The notes below the pieces were generated by a model. The model was given only the letters and a program-made list of their open reading frames with translations, was not told the DNA's origin and made no database searches. A stretch of DNA of 64,000 nt. Origin: Tychonema sp. LEGE 06208 (GTDB taxonomy: Bacteria; Cyanobacteriota; Cyanobacteriia; Cyanobacteriales; Microcoleaceae). The first letter of the stretch is position 1. Every line of letters starts with the position of its first letter. Below are positions 36,060-45,395 of the stretch, in pieces. Position numbers and translations under genes: made by a program. The stretch lies in contig NZ_JADEWT010000001.1 of assembly GCF_015207505.1 (NCBI RefSeq), positions 62,001 to 126,000 on the forward strand. Reading direction: 5' to 3'.

Positions 36060-36417
36060 AACGGATGTAAGTCCGTCGGAAGAAGGAAGAAGTCATTAGT
36101 CATTAGTCATCAGTCATTAGTCATGTTTTGCTATCGCCTCCGAGCTTTCCGTACAACGTCATCAGGCAGAAGGAAGAAGGAAGGAAGGAGGCAGAAGAGA
36201 AAAAACCAGGAGGAAGAAGGAAGAAGGAAAAAACAGCTATTGCTGTATTCGTGACTTCCGAGTCGTGAATCAACGTAGTTGGTAATTCGTAATCGGTAGT
36301 TGTCAACCACTAATGACCAATGACTAATGACCACTGACTAATTACTAACAACTAACAACTAACAACTAACAACTAGCGACTAATGACTAATGACTAATGA
36401 CTAATGACTAATGACTA
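36060..36417. repeat. tandem repeats between cpeS and cpeT
   Basis: TCATTAG/TGACTAA heptamers and GAAGAAGG purine repeats fill most of the 403-bp gap. The last TAATGAC run includes the stop codon of cpeS. No gene is seen. Confidence 0.85.
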
Positions 36418-36948
36418 ATTAGCGGACAAACAGCGGATTTCTGATGAAAAAGAAGCGGTGGTAACGCCTGCGCCGTCGCTTGTTTTGATTAGGGAGACGC
36501 GGAAGCGCAAATTGGGAGTACCGAACCAGATGCGCTCTTCTGCAGCGGCGCGATCGTACTCTGTAATTAAAATAAAAGTTCCGTCCTCTGTCAACTGGTA
36601 GCGGCCAACAGCAGGCACTGTCTCAGCATACCCGCGATCGCGCAGCAGTTTCCCTTGGGACGGATTTTCGGGATTTGGCACGGGTACGAGCACGCAACTG
36701 CCTTCTAGTACCTCTTTTTCGTCCCAATCCGACTCGCCCTCCCAACTCATCCGAAAAGGATGAGCAGCGTCAGCAGGATCGATATTGTACGATCGACAAA
36801 GCTCAACTACTTCTGCATCGTCGGCATTCAGCGCTACAATGTCAATTCTAGAACGAACTTCCTCAAAGTGACTGAATGCTAAATGGTGAGCGCTGCGTTG
36901 CGATCGCCATTTGCCAATTGAACGATCGATAAATTCACTTAACTGCAT
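36415..36948 (-). CDS. cpeS: S-type phycobiliprotein lyase CpeS
   Basis: 177 residues. S-type lyase: LSEFIDRSIGKWRSQRSAHHLAF, RDRGYAETVPAVGRYQL, RIWFGTPNLRFRVSLIK. Assigned to CpeS from its place between cpeE and cpeT, the order of the Fremyella cpeCDESTR operon. It would attach phycoerythrobilin to a Cys82-type site of phycoerythrin. Confidence 0.87.
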   Translation of the reverse strand: MQLSEFIDRSIGKWRSQRSAHHLAFSHFEEVRSRIDIVALNADDAEVVELCRSYNIDPADAAHPFRMSWEGESDWDEKEVLEGSCVLVPVPNPENPSQGKLLRDRGYAETVPAVGRYQLTEDGTFILITEYDRAAAEERIWFGTPNLRFRVSLIKTSDGAGVTTASFSSEIRCLSAN

Positions 36949-36954
36949 CTGCTA

Positions 36955-37100
36955 ATTGGTAATTTGTAATTTTAAATCAGTTATCGGTAATTTGTAATTT
37001 CTTATCGGTTATCGGTAATTAGTTATTAGTTATTAGTTATTGATGACAACCAATAACCAATAACCAACAACCAATAACCAATAACCAATAACTACTGACC
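36955..37100. repeat. tandem repeats between cpeE and cpeS
   Basis: GGTAATT, TTATTAG and CCAATAA heptamers fill the gap between the two genes. Confidence 0.85.
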
Positions 37101-37110
37101 AACTATCCCT

Positions 37111-37869
37111 CTAACCAACCTCAGTAATGCTGAGGATTTTTCCCCCACTCTTATTGATATACTGAATGTTCTGAGACAACTGGCTGTAACCCACTTCATA
37201 AGTTACATTGCTCACCTTTCTCCGAGAGCCACTACCCTTGACAGCCGAGATCCGAAAACGCTTACCAGTATTGCTGTAAGCACCGAAACTGCTAGCAGGA
37301 GCTTTGATTTTTGTGCCGAGATTAGCAGCTACATCGGTAATCAATTTTGCCTTATTGCTGGCATCGCTAGTAGCATCGCCGCGGTACAAAGCAAACATCC
37401 GATTGAAACCAACATTTTTGTTGCCAACTTGGCTGCGAGTGCTGCGGGCATAGGGAACAGTATTCTCGCCAAAACTTGAATTGTACTCGTTGCTATCGAG
37501 ATAAGAGTCAATTTCAGCATCGTATCCTTGCTCGTTATAAGTGATAACGTGCTGGGAAATTTCCGATTGATCGGCAGGGGCGCGGCCCAACAAATGCTTA
37601 GAATTGAGTTCGATAAACCGATAGGGGGAACTCGACTCAAAAAAGAGCGATCGATACAAATCCGATTTGGCTACCAAGTTCACAAAACCCTTGACGGTGA
37701 TATCGCCATTTCGCAACAGCGATTCAGCACTCGTTAGTCGATCGCACTCCATCAAGTGTGCGTTACCCAAGACTTGTTTGTAAACAGCCCGAATCACTGT
37801 TTGCAAATCATCTTCTGTAGCATTTGCTCGCAGTTCTACCGGTGTCGATTCCACAGCCCATAAAGACAT
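37111..37869 (-). CDS. cpeE: phycoerythrin-associated rod linker CpeE
   Basis: 252 residues. PBS linker domain (about 15-150) with [33 protein letters not shown] and [13 protein letters not shown]; a C-terminal CpcD-like domain (about 200-252) with [14 protein letters not shown] and [10 protein letters not shown]. It assembles phycoerythrin hexamers into phycobilisome rods. AGGAG lies upstream of the ATG. Third linker in the cluster. Confidence 0.9.
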   Translation of the reverse strand: MSLWAVESTPVELRANATEDDLQTVIRAVYKQVLGNAHLMECDRLTSAESLLRNGDITVKGFVNLVAKSDLYRSLFFESSSPYRFIELNSKHLLGRAPADQSEISQHVITYNEQGYDAEIDSYLDSNEYNSSFGENTVPYARSTRSQVGNKNVGFNRMFALYRGDATSDASNKAKLITDVAANLGTKIKAPASSFGAYSNTGKRFRISAVKGSGSRRKVSNVTYEVGYSQLSQNIQYINKSGGKILSITEVG

Positions 37870-38166
37870 TTGATTTTCTCCTAATTTTCAATTGCTTTGG
37901 TAATTGTAATTAGTTCGACCGTTCGCAATGCCAGTCCTCCAATCGTGAAAACTTGCATTCCGCACCATCGAACTATTTTGATTACGAGGGATTGATCGGC
38001 AACGATCTAACTGGTAATTGGTAACTCGCAAATTCTCAAATCTTGCACGCTTCGACGATGGTAATTCCTCTTTTTTATTGGTAATTTCTCAAGTTTGAAT
38101 TCATCATTCATCCTTTTTCTTTACCTTCGCAATTACCCTTCGCAATCACCAATTATCCATTACCAA

Positions 38167-38961
38167 TTATCCAATTTCAGTGATGCTGACAATTCGGCCG
38201 CTCGTGCGATTAATCCGCTGAATTTGGGGAGTCATTCTGTTACCAGGAACAATATATTCCACAGTGCTGCGGCGGCGGGGTTGGTTGTATTTAGCACCTT
38301 GCACCACAATCTTAAACATCTTTTCAGTCGCGTCGGCATAACCGCTACGGCCTCCAGACATCGGCGGTACAATCTTGTTGGTGCTGTTAGTGGCCACAGC
38401 ATAGGTTAGCTGAGAATCCTTATTTGTGTCAGTTTCGGCAGGGCCGCGGAACAGAGCAAAAATCCGGTTGTAGCCTACTTGTTTTTGACCGACTTGGCTG
38501 ACAGCAGCGCGGTAGAAAGGTACGGTATTTTCGCCAAAGTTTTCTTGATATTCTTGGCTGTCAAGATAAGAATCAATTTCTGCGTCGTAACCGTGTTCGT
38601 TGTACCGGCGAACGTGCTCGGAAATCTCGGCTTGATCTTGAGGTGCTCGACCTAACAAATGTTTGAAATTGAGTTCGACAAATCGGTAGGGAGAAGCTGT
38701 TTCAAAAAAACGGGCGCGATACATTTCTGATTTGGCGATCGCCCGCACGAAGTCGCGCACGGAAGTGCTACCATCGCACAACTGAGATTCTGCGCTCGTC
38801 AAACGCTCGCTTTCCATCACGTAAGCGTTGCCCAAAACCTGCCGGTAGGCTGCTCGAATCACGACTTGTAACTCTTCCAAACCGCTTGCAGGCCACAGCT
38901 CAACTGGTGCGCCAGAAAAAGCTTCTATTCCGAATTTTACTGCTGGTGCTGTACTGACCAT
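38167..38961 (-). CDS. cpeD: phycoerythrin-associated rod linker CpeD
   Basis: 264 residues. Same architecture as CpeC and CpeE: linker domain (about 22-160; AYRQVLGNAYVMESERLTSAESQL) and CpcD-like cap (about 210-264; MFKIVVQGAKYNQPRRR, GRIVSITEIG). Symbol by gene order. A 297-bp gap with repeats follows. Confidence 0.9.
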   Translation of the reverse strand: MVSTAPAVKFGIEAFSGAPVELWPASGLEELQVVIRAAYRQVLGNAYVMESERLTSAESQLCDGSTSVRDFVRAIAKSEMYRARFFETASPYRFVELNFKHLLGRAPQDQAEISEHVRRYNEHGYDAEIDSYLDSQEYQENFGENTVPFYRAAVSQVGQKQVGYNRIFALFRGPAETDTNKDSQLTYAVATNSTNKIVPPMSGGRSGYADATEKMFKIVVQGAKYNQPRRRSTVEYIVPGNRMTPQIQRINRTSGRIVSITEIG

Positions 38962-39155
38962 TTGTACTTTTCCCCCTTCCTATTCAGTTGATAAAAAACT
39001 TTGAAAATCTGCTTTTCCACTCTGTTAATTTTTGCGAGTAGATTGCTTCCAAAATAACTGTAAAGCGCGCACTGCGTACCTACCCCAGTCAGCGTTACAT
39101 CCGCAATTAACGTAGCGTTCGCAATACGCACCTTACTCAAACATTTTGCTGTTTC

Positions 39156-40025
39156 CTAGCTCACCGGTGTGATGCTAGCAATCACGCCGCCCATTTGGTG
39201 AATCCGCTGGTACTCTTGCGATAATTTGTCAAAAGGAACCAGATAGACTTGGTTGCTGCGACGGAATTTCGAGACGCGGTTGACCACATTCGATCGATAA
39301 GCCGTAACTTCGATCCGGTATACCTTGCCTTCTTCGCCAGCCCCGGCTCCGTGACGAGTCCGAGCGCCAACCGGCGAATCTTGGAACGCCCAGCCGTCGG
39401 AACCGCCTGAAGGAGCGATTACAGCTAGGGGCGTTTCTTGAATTACGTGCTTGTACAATTTGGGACTGTTACCAGCCAAACTGCCCTTCAGGTCGCTGCT
39501 GGAAGCACCCCGCAGCAGTTGGAACATATAGGTAAAACCAACCATGTTCTTGCCCGTTTGGGTTTTGTAGCCGCGGTAATACGGTACTGTGTCTTCCCCG
39601 TAAGCATTTTGGTATTCGTCGCTGTCGATGTAGGCATCGATATCAGCTTCAAAGCCGCTTGCATCGAGGATATTGCTGTGATGCTTCGTTTCTTGGTAGC
39701 CCTCTGGCGCTCTACCTAACAGGTGCTTGAAAGTCAGCTCCGTATAGCGGTAGCGCGGACAAACGTCAAAAAAGCGCGATCGGTAAAGTTCCGATTTCGC
39801 TACTTGGCGCACGAACTCGCGGACGCTGATTTCACCGCGTTTGAGCTGCGATTCGGGAACCGCAAGCCGTTCGCTTTCCATTACATAAGCATTGCCCAAA
39901 ACTTGTCGGTACACTGCTTGAATTACGGTGGCGGCTTCCTCATCCGAGCGTCCGGGCCACAACTGAACAGGGTCTGTGTCTTCAAATAGGGCGACGCCCA
40001 ATTGAGATGCAGGTCCAAAAGCCAT
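39156..40025 (-). CDS. cpeC: phycoerythrin-associated rod linker CpeC
   Basis: 289 residues, the longest of the three linkers as expected for CpeC. Linker domain about 27-165 (VYRQVLGNAYVMESERL, HLLGRAPEGYQETKHH), a longer Gly/Ser insert (195-230), and a CpcD-like domain (236-289; KVYRIEVTAYRSN, GGVIASITPVS). AGGAGAG is 9-15 nt before the ATG. First gene of the cluster. The 500 bp upstream (40026-40527) must hold the promoter, but I recognise no defined box. Confidence 0.92.
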   Translation of the reverse strand: MAFGPASQLGVALFEDTDPVQLWPGRSDEEAATVIQAVYRQVLGNAYVMESERLAVPESQLKRGEISVREFVRQVAKSELYRSRFFDVCPRYRYTELTFKHLLGRAPEGYQETKHHSNILDASGFEADIDAYIDSDEYQNAYGEDTVPYYRGYKTQTGKNMVGFTYMFQLLRGASSSDLKGSLAGNSPKLYKHVIQETPLAVIAPSGGSDGWAFQDSPVGARTRHGAGAGEEGKVYRIEVTAYRSNVVNRVSKFRRSNQVYLVPFDKLSQEYQRIHQMGGVIASITPVS

Positions 40026-40701
40026 TTAAACTCTCTCCTGGATAGCCACAAGGTTTGCTTAGAAAAATGTATCAAACTTTTACAAAGAAACCGATCGAAC
40101 TCATAAACTCCCTATCTGCCCTGACAGCAGCAGTTAGCTAGCGCGAATCTGGTTCTCCAAGTTTTCCTTTTTGGACTATACACCGCCCTCAAAACCCTAG
40201 AGATGAAGATTTGTAAAGTTTTGTCAACATCTTTGGGCTGCTGAATTAAAATCTTCTCATAAAAAAGACTAGCTTTTAGCAGGCGCAAATTGTGAAAAAA
40301 GATTTAAAACTCAGAATACGAGATCGAGTTCGCTGCTATTACAAGGTGCAATAAAATTTAACTTTTGATGCCCGCAACCAGTAGCATTAAGTTTGTCGAA
40401 AGGCCAAAACCCAAGAGTCGCTGCCTTCGGAAAATCGCTTTCAGGGCGCTGCATCAACTCTTAAAGTTCTATTACTTTCCTTGCACGGGAGCCGGAGCCT
40501 TCGAGCCAATATTAAACTCTAGGGCTATTGGACGACGCGCGATCGACCTGGTTTTTGTGTCGGGAAAAATATTTTAGTTTGTCAAAGCTGGTCGATCGCG
40601 CGTCGGTAACTGAACTCGATCGAAATAAATGCAGTCGCAGCCCATATTTTAGATCTCGCGATACTGCAAATTGCGCGCAAAACAGGGGACTAAACCCAGT
40701 G

Positions 40702-42336
40702 ATGGATCTCGATTGTTTACCTTACGGCGCAGGCCACGCACAGGAAGGGGTCTGTTTGCTAGTCCGCATGGGGCCGCACCGCATTTTACTTGACTGCGGT
40801 GTAGAGGATGTATCGCCCCTGTCAGCGAAACTAGATCGATCGCTCCCAGCCGATTTTGTGGTGTGCACCCACGCCCACTCCGACCACGCCAGAGGTTTGC
40901 TAGCACTTCACAAGTCTTTCCCGCACTTGCCAATTTACGCCAGCGAAGTCACAGCGCGACTGCTACCACTCAACTGGCCGGAACAATCTCAGCAGCCGGA
41001 GTCCCGTTTCTGTCAGGGACTGCCCTGGCAGTCGTCGATCGAACTGCGACCTGGGCTGACCGTGCAGTTGTTCCCGTCGGGCCATTTGCCCGGAGCGGCC
41101 GCTGTACTGCTGACCTATACAGCCCCCCACCGCACCTACACCCTCGTTTACACGGGCGACTTTTTCCTGTCCAATTCTCGTTTGGTAGAAGGTTTGCCAC
41201 TGGGAGAACTCCGAGGCATGAAGCCGGACGTGTTAATTTTGGAAGGCAGTTACGGCACGGCGCGCCACCCTCACCGCCGACAACTGGAAAATCAATTAGC
41301 CGATCGCATCCACCGGGCGATCGGCGACGGGTACTCGGTACTCCTACCCTCGCCGGCGATGGGTTTGGGCCAAGAACTGCTGATGCTGCTCCGCAGCCAC
41401 CACTATTTCACAGGCCGCGACTTGGATATTTGGGTAGACGGCACCGTCGCCGACGGCTGCGACGCTTATCTGGAACTGCTGCCCCAATTTCCCACGGCTG
41501 TCCAAAATTTTGCTCTGCACCAACCTTTGTTTTGGGACGAAAGGGTGAAACCCCGCGTCCGCCGACTGTCGGCCCAAGGGCGCGCCGGATTGGGTTCTAC
41601 ACCTTGTATTGTGATTACTGACCGCATTGCTGATTTGAATTTGTATGTTGCCGATCGGACAAATCCTTGGATTTTGCTCGCACCTCAAAAACCCGGATAT
41701 CCGCTCCGGGACTGGCTGCCCAACTGGGCCGAATCAGGAGTCAGAAGCCTCGAAACTTATTTGCTAGCCGAACACTGCGACGGCCCGGGGACTACCCAGC
41801 TCATCCACAACTTGCGTCCCCAGCACGTAATTTTTGTGCATGGTTCCCCCGCCTATTTGGCTGATTTGGCTAACTTAGACGAGCTCCGCAACCGCTATCA
41901 GTTGCACACTCCGGCGACGGGTACGATCGTCGAATTGCCGATCGGGGAAATGTTTTTGCAGCCCGCGATCCCCGAAACTAACTATGAAGGAGAACTCAGC
42001 GAATTAGGCACAGAGGTAGCCATTAGCTTGCCGAGTCCGATAACAGCCGATCCTCGGTGGGCAAACTTTGCCGATACCGGTTTAGTAGAAGCCCGCTGGC
42101 AAGGCGAAGAACTTGTACTGCGCGGCATTTCCCAGCGGGAACTGCTTTTTCAAGGCAGCCCCGTTGCCACCAACCTCGAATGCTGCGGCAATTGCCAGCA
42201 CTACCGCGGCCAGCGCTGTTGGAACCAGTCCAGTCCTTTGTTTGGCTTTAAAGTTACTCCCGACGGTTACTGTCCGGTGTTTGAATCGATATCGGAGTCA
42301 GAACTTTTCCTAGATGCGGAAACAGAAGGTGAGTGA
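40702..42336 (+). CDS. metallo-beta-lactamase/beta-CASP-like hydrolase (Cft2/RNase J-like)
   Basis: 544 residues from the ATG at 40702; the frame is open upstream to 40528 but that segment looks non-coding and lacks MBL features. The Zn motif is THAHSDHARG (His57, His59, Asp61, His62), with later GHLPGAAAVLL and TGDFF. The central region resembles beta-CASP nucleases (LILEGSYGTARHPHR, HGSPAYL). The C-terminal 60 residues carry a Cys-rich CCGNCQHYRGQRCWNQSS...GYCPVF motif that may bind a metal. RNA processing is likely but not proven. Confidence 0.82.
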   Translation: MDLDCLPYGAGHAQEGVCLLVRMGPHRILLDCGVEDVSPLSAKLDRSLPADFVVCTHAHSDHARGLLALHKSFPHLPIYASEVTARLLPLNWPEQSQQPESRFCQGLPWQSSIELRPGLTVQLFPSGHLPGAAAVLLTYTAPHRTYTLVYTGDFFLSNSRLVEGLPLGELRGMKPDVLILEGSYGTARHPHRRQLENQLADRIHRAIGDGYSVLLPSPAMGLGQELLMLLRSHHYFTGRDLDIWVDGTVADGCDAYLELLPQFPTAVQNFALHQPLFWDERVKPRVRRLSAQGRAGLGSTPCIVITDRIADLNLYVADRTNPWILLAPQKPGYPLRDWLPNWAESGVRSLETYLLAEHCDGPGTTQLIHNLRPQHVIFVHGSPAYLADLANLDELRNRYQLHTPATGTIVELPIGEMFLQPAIPETNYEGELSELGTEVAISLPSPITADPRWANFADTGLVEARWQGEELVLRGISQRELLFQGSPVATNLECCGNCQHYRGQRCWNQSSPLFGFKVTPDGYCPVFESISESELFLDAETEGE

Positions 42337-42447
42337 GCTGTAGGGCACCTTGAAGCCAGCCCGCACCAAGACAAACAAAGGAGAGCTTCTGTGTTTTGCA
42401 TTCATCAAGATACTTGAGTGAAAATTTAATAACTTAAGCGATTGCTC

Positions 42448-42530
42448 GTTGCTCGTTACTTTCGCTCTGCCTGGTAATGCAGATGCTTTGGCTCTGCCTC
42501 TCTTTACCTCGCGGCTTCTGGAGAGAGAAA
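42448..42530. repeat. CTCTGCCT-containing palindromic repeat
   Basis: GCTCGTTACTTTCGCTCTGCCTGGTAA-like DNA related to the cluster at 19534-19672. Between this and 42593 there is no gene. Confidence 0.6.
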
Positions 42531-42592
42531 ATCGTGGCAGATGCTTAAGTTATTAAATCTTCGTTTTTAAGACGGGCTAGCCCAGTGTCCGT

Positions 42593-42704
42593 GGGAGCAT
42601 CTGTGTTTTGTATTTATAGTGCTGTCTCGGATCGCGAGTACAATACGAGAGCGGGGACAGCACTATCATCAAAAAATGCTTTTTACAAAGCCCCAGATGC
42701 TCCC
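42593..42704. mobile_element. 112-bp miniature inverted-repeat element, second full copy
   Basis: Ends GGGAGCATCTG...CAGATGCTCCC. Flanks GTGTCCGT (42585-42592) and CTGTCCGT (42705-42712) match at 7 of 8 positions, an aged target duplication. The core CGCGAGTACAATACG (42633-42647) is identical to 19995-20009 in the first copy, but the stems (AGTGCTGTC / GACAGCACT) are different and still complementary. Confidence 0.88.
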
Positions 42705-42899
42705 CTGTCCGTCCCACAAAAATCTTTTTTTTCTTGTGAGACGTTGATCCCCGCAGCGTCCCCAAAATTTTATCAAAAAAACAGAGGCAAGAAATATTCT
42801 CCTTAAACCCAATTTTTTGGTAATTCTTCCAGAAAAAAGGGAGAAAAATCGTTTGATTTTCCCCCAAATCTTATTTTTGCTTCAAGCGCGAGCTCAAAA

Positions 42900-43211
42900 C
42901 TAATCTAAATTCGAGTCGGGGTAATGATTGCGAATTTGTTCCGCTTCGGGACAATCGTCAGAAACTAGGGGTTCGCAGTTAGTTCTCGACACCGAAGCCA
43001 ACTTCTGGGATACAGCTCCAATACTTTCTAGACGCACCATTTCTTCCCAGGAGCTAATTTCGTCTTCTTCGTCGGTTTCGTAGCGCAGCGTGACTAGATC
43101 CCCTTCAATATCTAGGATACGAGCGCGCTCTATCCAACGTTGCTGATCTCGAAGAAAAATAGAAACCTCACGACCATCACAACAGAGTTGATAGATTTTG
43201 CGCTGTAGCAT
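42900..43211 (-). CDS. conserved cyanobacterial small protein (possibly DUF6679)
   Basis: 103 residues. A compact beta-rich N-terminal part (KIYQLCCDGREVSIFLRDQQRWIERARIL...LVTLRYETDEED), then SSWEEMVRLESIGAVSQKLA. No signal or membrane segment. Resembles cyanobacterial proteins filed under DUF6679; that label is from memory. Function unknown. Confidence 0.72.
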   Translation of the reverse strand: MLQRKIYQLCCDGREVSIFLRDQQRWIERARILDIEGDLVTLRYETDEEDEISSWEEMVRLESIGAVSQKLASVSRTNCEPLVSDDCPEAEQIRNHYPDSNLD

Positions 43212-43262
43212 TTGTCAGTTCTCCTGCGCAGTGTATTTGCTTAAAAAGATTGCCTGTTTACA

Positions 43263-43298
43263 TTGACATAATCCCCAACCTCAAGGCATAGGGATTCT
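43263..43298 (-). other. IS200/IS605-like right-end hairpin, degenerate
   Basis: TTGACATAATCCCC...AGGGATTCT resembles the end that follows minus-strand tnpB genes in IS200/IS605 elements (TTGACATactCCCC...GGGGATTCT). The stem has decayed. No intact tnpB lies upstream on that strand; 43300-43960 holds only short open frames. Confidence 0.35.
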
Positions 43299-44059
43299 GG
43301 ATTTCAAATAGCTTTCAGCAAGCACAGCTTGCCTGATATTGCCTATTCCGATAGTGGATGCCCCAACCTATTTGAGATTTTTGGGATTTATAGAGTTGAG
43401 ACCGGATTGTGACATCTGGCGAATCAACAATACGTAACTTATCATGAAAGCCGTCCTGTAACGACTGGAATCCTATGCCAATTGTTCCGTAACGTACTTT
43501 GGGTTTGACATCGGAAGGCCCAGCCATATTGACGAGCCAGTTTCACGTTTTTTTGAAACTTCAACACCGATGGGTGTTACTAAATTTGATTTTACCACTA
43601 AATCTATCTAGTACGCCATTTATCCGATCGCAGATTTTGCAGCCACCGACATCTCTCGCCAGACGCATTTGCCACAATACATCCCAGAATCAGGATTTGA
43701 GGGAGCGATCGAACCCTCAGAGACACCAAGCAAGCGACAATAAACACAGTTCGCGCGTGCGGATGACCGTCCGCTCAGTTCTGCAATACCTGCATTCCGC
43801 ACGCGCGATCGAATCTTACTGCGGTTAATCGAGCCGACATGATAAAACTCTTCGTCACTCGATCTCCCTGTCGCGGTGCTTGAGGCAGCTCACAAATGCT
43901 CTGCGATGATTGCACAGACCGCTTTCACATAGTATAATTTTGCGATCGAGCTGTTGATATCCCACCTGATCATAAGGATTTTCGGGCGATCTGGCAATCC
44001 AATCACCAACGGAAAATCAACAGTTTCAGACCGCGACTTCAAAACAGTTCGGACTGTGG

Positions 44060-45360
44060 GAAGAAATTGCGATCGAACAAGTGGCCGCGACTTTAAGACG
44101 CTGTAGAGTAAAGTTAAGCAAAATAGGAAAGCCCCTTAGCGATTAGAGGCGAACCGATCGAGAACCGGCATACCAAAGGGCGATACCAGGGGCTCGACAA
44201 AGCTCCAAAGTACACCTCCGGGACTTGCACGCTCAACTACCAGCGTGACTGCGACTTTAAAACCGAGCGTCAAGTCAGTATTCACACGCTAGATGGTCGC
44301 ATTGTCCTCCCGACGGCTACAACCAGCACATCTATCTGATTGCTTAGTGCAAGGATATCGGTGCTGCGAAGATTGTCTGTCGGAAATTATCGAAGACTGA
44401 TTAATTGATGGTAAATCTACAGCTTAAAATGCCTGCTTTCGATCCACTAAATATCACTAGAATTTATGGTGTGGACGCGGGTTTGAGATATCGCCTCGAA
44501 ACAGATTTGCCAAACAAGTCTAGTTTCTCTTCGGTCAAGGTGGCACTGCACAAAGCTAAATCCGATCGACAGGCTAAACAGTTTTTTCAGCGTAAAGATA
44601 ACCGTTAGGCTTCGCAAATTTTAATCGTTTCGTCGGGAGAAAAAAGAAGATTTATTGCTGATACAAACACCAGATAGCGATTACTATTGCTAATTTTAAT
44701 GGTTTAATTAAACTCAAATATAGGAGCAAGACACCGGATAGATTTAGATCGCATTTAGCAAAAATACGAGCAACAAAAAGCGAAGATTTAATCAAGAAGG
44801 AGCTAAATAATTGTTGCTATAATTGCCCAGTTATGTCTGCTTTAAGGCTGCGTTTATTGGCTAAATAGCTAAATCTAGGTGCATTATATAGCGGTGATCA
44901 AGCATTGTGAGGATAGCCCAATGCCCTATGCCCAATCCCTCCGCTTCGCGCTCGCCCTGCGCGGGCCAATCCCTCCGCTTCGCGCTCGCCCTGCGCGGGC
45001 CAATGCCCTATCCCGCGTACCTCATATGAGAGCACAGAAAGGCTATACCTCGCTTTAGTTGCTCGAATTCTGGGCAGACCTCTGAGACCGAGCAACCGCA
45101 GAAAAAGCTAATTTTTCGCTGTGAATGTCGGGGGTTTGAACTTGATGCCGATCGCGCCGGAAGCAGAAATATTGCAATATATATAAAGCTGCTTGTCCGG
45201 GAAGATTCGAGGGGTACGGGGATATTCTCAGCACTCCCTAATGTGTAGGACACTGAAGCCAAAGCAGCAATCCTTTCGAGGTTTTTGGAGTTGCGGTGGA
45301 GTTCAGATGCTGCACACCATGCAGCGGTACTCGGCCGGCGGTGGCTGGTAGTTGACAACA
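44060..45360 (+). pseudogene. decayed tnpB (IS200/IS605 OrfB, RNA-guided nuclease family)
   Basis: Fragments of TnpB appear in the right order in shifting frames: KAPKYTSGTCTLNYQRD (from 44202), QVSIHTLDGRIVLP, the RuvC-I motif YGVDAGLRY with Asp at 44474, VALHKAKSDRQAKQ, RRFIADTN (44651-44668), a relic zinc finger CSNSGQTSETEQPQKKL (from 45060; one Cys is now Ser) with CEC (45120-45128), and RuvC-III ELDADRAGSRNIA (Asp at 45144/45150). Multiple frameshifts and stops. Between about 44905 and 45045 it is split by repeat DNA. Ends are approximate. Not functional. Confidence 0.8.
44933..45000. repeat. exact 34-bp tandem duplication inside the tnpB relic
   Basis: 44933-44966 and 44967-45000 are identical and rich in CGCTTCGCGCTCGCC-type palindromic bits. 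Lies in the DNA that splits the tnpB relic. Confidence 0.9.
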
Positions 45361-45395
45361 AATTAAAGCGATCGATGTGTTAAGGAGGATAATTT

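Noticed and set aside
40528-40701. N-terminal extension of the MBL-fold protein
   Set aside because: Starts at TTG, no homology-like features, and the conserved domain starts at the ATG at 40702.
43620-43802. 60-codon minus-strand frame with CVYC and CGKC
   Set aside because: Cys pairs suggested a zinc finger, but the surrounding sequence matches no family I recognise and has stops close by.
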